Made by a program: the position numbers and the translations under genes. DNA of 13,414 nt, taken from assembly GCA_009787485.1 (NCBI GenBank), contig WQWP01000060.1, positions 1-13,414 of the forward strand, written 5' to 3'. The first letter of the stretch is position 1. The number at the start of each line of letters is the position of its first letter. The notes under the pieces were generated by a model. It was not told the DNA's origin and did no database searches. It was given only the letters and a program-made list of their open reading frames with translations. Positions 12,437 to 13,414 of this stretch are shown here, one piece after another. This DNA is from Lentimicrobiaceae bacterium. Its GTDB lineage: Bacteria > Bacteroidota > Bacteroidia > Bacteroidales > WCHB1-69.

Positions 12437-13242
12437 AAAGCATAGATTAATGCAATGATTCCTGCGATGCTACAATACAGTGCAAACCAAAGTAAATTAG
12501 TGCGTTTCACTAATTCTATCATAAATTTGCAGGCGAAACATCCTGTAAGATAAGCCGCAAAAAAGCCGATAGCTAATGAACTTGCGGGGATTCCCGAAAC
12601 GGCAGCGGAAAAATCGCCTTTCATGGCGCCCAACGCGGTTTCTCCCAAAATGGGAATCAATACCATTAAGAAAGAGAATTTTGCGACTTCCTCTTTTTTC
12701 ACGCCGGCCAACAGTCCGGTGGCGATGGTGGCGCCGGAGCGAGACAAACCGGGCAGCACGGCGATAGCTTGTGCAACACCCATTAAAAATGCACTCCCCC
12801 AGCCCATTGGCTTGAAATTTAATGATTTAAAGTTTAAAAATTTAAAATTTAAAGAAGAAAAGGTTAGTAGTATTGCGGTTACAATTAGCATGGATCCTAC
12901 TAAGGTTAGTCCTTCGCCAAAAAGTTGTTCTACAGTATTTTTAAAAAACAACCCAACAATCATCACCGGAATCATGGAAAGCAAAATCATGCCGATATAC
13001 TGAGTTTCAGGATTCCACTGAAGTTTAAAGAGTTTAAGAAACAGCGCAACAATCTCTTTTCTCAATATCGTTATCGTACTCAACACTGTGGCGCAGTGCA
13101 CTACCGTTTCAAAAGCGATATTATCGGTAACTTCCAAGCCAATTAGTTCTTTACCAATAATTAAATGCCCGCTGCTGCTCACCGGCAAAAACTCTGTTAA
13201 GCCTTGAATCATTCCTAAAATAAGTGCTTGTAACCAGTCCAT
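12430..13242 (-). CDS. uppP: Undecaprenyl-diphosphatase (BacA/UppP family)
   Basis: 270 residues from the ATG at 13242; an ATG 10 codons upstream adds MPVSLHINFI, which does not fit the family. This inner-membrane enzyme dephosphorylates undecaprenyl diphosphate to recycle the lipid carrier for cell-wall synthesis and confers bacitracin tolerance. Signatures: GLTEFLPVSSSGHL (14-27) and LPGLSRSGATIATG (163-176), the two catalytic motifs, plus many membrane helices. The surrounding WNPETQYIGMILLSMIPVMIVG and FSFLMVLIPILGE segments are typical of Bacteroidota UppP. Odd feature: the loop before the second motif contains LNFKF-LNFKS-LNFKP (131-145), a 15-nt in-frame triplication replacing the usual short basic loop. 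It overlaps truB by 7 bp, and the tRNA-Asn gene lies 50 bp upstream on the same strand. A weak box TCTCTTTG at 13258-13265 may act as promoter. Confidence 0.95.
   Translation of the reverse strand: MDWLQALILGMIQGLTEFLPVSSSGHLIIGKELIGLEVTDNIAFETVVHCATVLSTITILRKEIVALFLKLFKLQWNPETQYIGMILLSMIPVMIVGLFFKNTVEQLFGEGLTLVGSMLIVTAILLTFSSLNFKFLNFKSLNFKPMGWGSAFLMGVAQAIAVLPGLSRSGATIATGLLAGVKKEEVAKFSFLMVLIPILGETALGAMKGDFSAAVSGIPASSLAIGFFAAYLTGCFACKFMIELVKRTNLLWFALYCSIAGIIALIYALW
12811..12852. repeat. 15-bp in-frame repeat inside uppP
   Basis: Nearly three units of the form TTAAAT(T/C)TNAA(A/G)..., very A/T-rich, encode LNFKF, LNFKS and LNFK on the reverse strand. Units are diverged at several positions, so the expansion is not recent. 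Confidence 0.75.
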
Positions 13243-13261
13243 AATGAAGTTTATATGCAAA

Positions 13262-13282
13262 GAGACAGGCATTACCTGTCCC
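13262..13282. terminator. Hairpin between tRNA-Asn and uppP
   Basis: GAGACAGG and CCTGTCCC pair (8 bp, one G-T pair on one strand) around a 5-nt loop, followed by TTTTT on the plus strand. On the minus strand, the direction of both neighbouring genes, it is followed only by TTTG, so it could be a weak terminator or a processing hairpin after the tRNA. It also overlaps the possible uppP promoter box. Confidence 0.4.
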
Positions 13283-13292
13283 TTTTTGTTTG

Positions 13293-13366
13293 CTCCCCCT
13301 CTAGGACTTGAACCTAGGACCCTCTGATTAACAGTCAGATGCTCTGACCAACTGAGCTAAGGAGGA
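13293..13366 (-). tRNA. tRNA-Asn (anticodon GUU)
   Basis: 74 nt fold into a normal cloverleaf. The acceptor TCCTCCT pairs with AGGGGGA, the D stem is GCTC/GAGC with loop AGTTGGTCA, the anticodon stem is TCTGA/TCAGA with loop CTGTTAA (anticodon GTT), the variable loop has 5 nt, and the T stem CTAGG/CCTAG encloses TTCAAGT. The discriminator is G73; the 3' CCA is not encoded (GCA follows). A -7 box TATTTTTG is at 13385-13392, 18 nt upstream. Confidence 0.97.
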
Positions 13367-13384
13367 GTGTTGGTTTTGAGGCGG

Positions 13385-13392
13385 CAAAAATA
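13385..13392 (-). promoter_or_regulatory. -7 promoter element for tRNA-Asn
   Basis: The reverse strand reads TATTTTTG (then CC), an exact TAnnTTTG match, 18 nt before the tRNA 5' end. The window stops too soon to assess a -33 region fully. Confidence 0.4.
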
Positions 13393-13414
13393 TATTTTTT
13401 TTGATACTGTGGTG

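Noticed and set aside
12623..13003. 126-residue plus-strand ORF inside uppP
   Set aside because: Antisense to the well-conserved uppP frame; contains the repeat translated backwards and no recognisable domain.

Overview
The window looks like a chromosomal segment from a member of the Bacteroidota, probably uncultured. The pointers are a DUF4290 protein, a TolC / lipoprotein-adaptor efflux pair, a four-helix-bundle (S23/IVP) protein, a DUF4143 ATPase of the type common in this phylum, near-absent Shine-Dalgarno sequences, and repeated -7-like promoter boxes of the TAnnTTTG type (here often TAnnTTCGC). No rRNA, CRISPR array, transposase or phage gene is visible.

Layout. 1-359 (-): start of a secreted protein cut by the window edge. 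360-829: intergenic, dominated by a 222-bp perfect-ended palindromic element. 830-1849 (+): branched-chain aminotransferase IlvE. 1941-2615 (-): DUF4290 protein. 2796-9320 (+): a long co-directional run of TetR regulator, TrmN6-type methyltransferase, YiiX-like cysteine hydrolase, TolC-family outer membrane protein, four-helix-bundle protein, PaaI-like thioesterase, YjbQ-family protein and RND periplasmic adaptor. 9390-11546 (-): small membrane protein, internally deleted metallophosphoesterase, orphan gene fragment, DUF4143 ATPase. 11690-13366 (-): truB, uppP and tRNA-Asn(GUU).

How the genes relate. TetR, TolC and the membrane-fusion adaptor are the usual first members of a Bacteroidota efflux operon, but here they are scattered among unrelated housekeeping-type genes and no RND inner-membrane pump is present. 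uppP and truB overlap by 7 bp and are probably co-transcribed. IlvE (amino acid metabolism), TrmN6/TruB (tRNA modification) and UppP (undecaprenyl phosphate recycling) are ordinary cell functions.

The striking feature is the density of non-coding repeats, of at least five kinds: (A) three ~62-70-bp hairpins built from CGCAAAG units; (B) two ~220-bp multi-hairpin MITE/REP-like elements, one of which has become the 3' end of a coding sequence; (C) 7-bp arrays (CCACTAA/TCACTAA and AGAATTG/AGAATTA) that fill whole intergenic gaps and supply stop codons; (D) a 15-bp G/A-rich unit found both in an intergenic gap and, in frame, inside truB; (E) a 15-bp in-frame triplication in uppP. The four-helix-bundle gene sits between two long heptad arrays in opposite orientation, an arrangement that recalls the intervening sequences of 23S rRNA genes, where the same protein family was first found.
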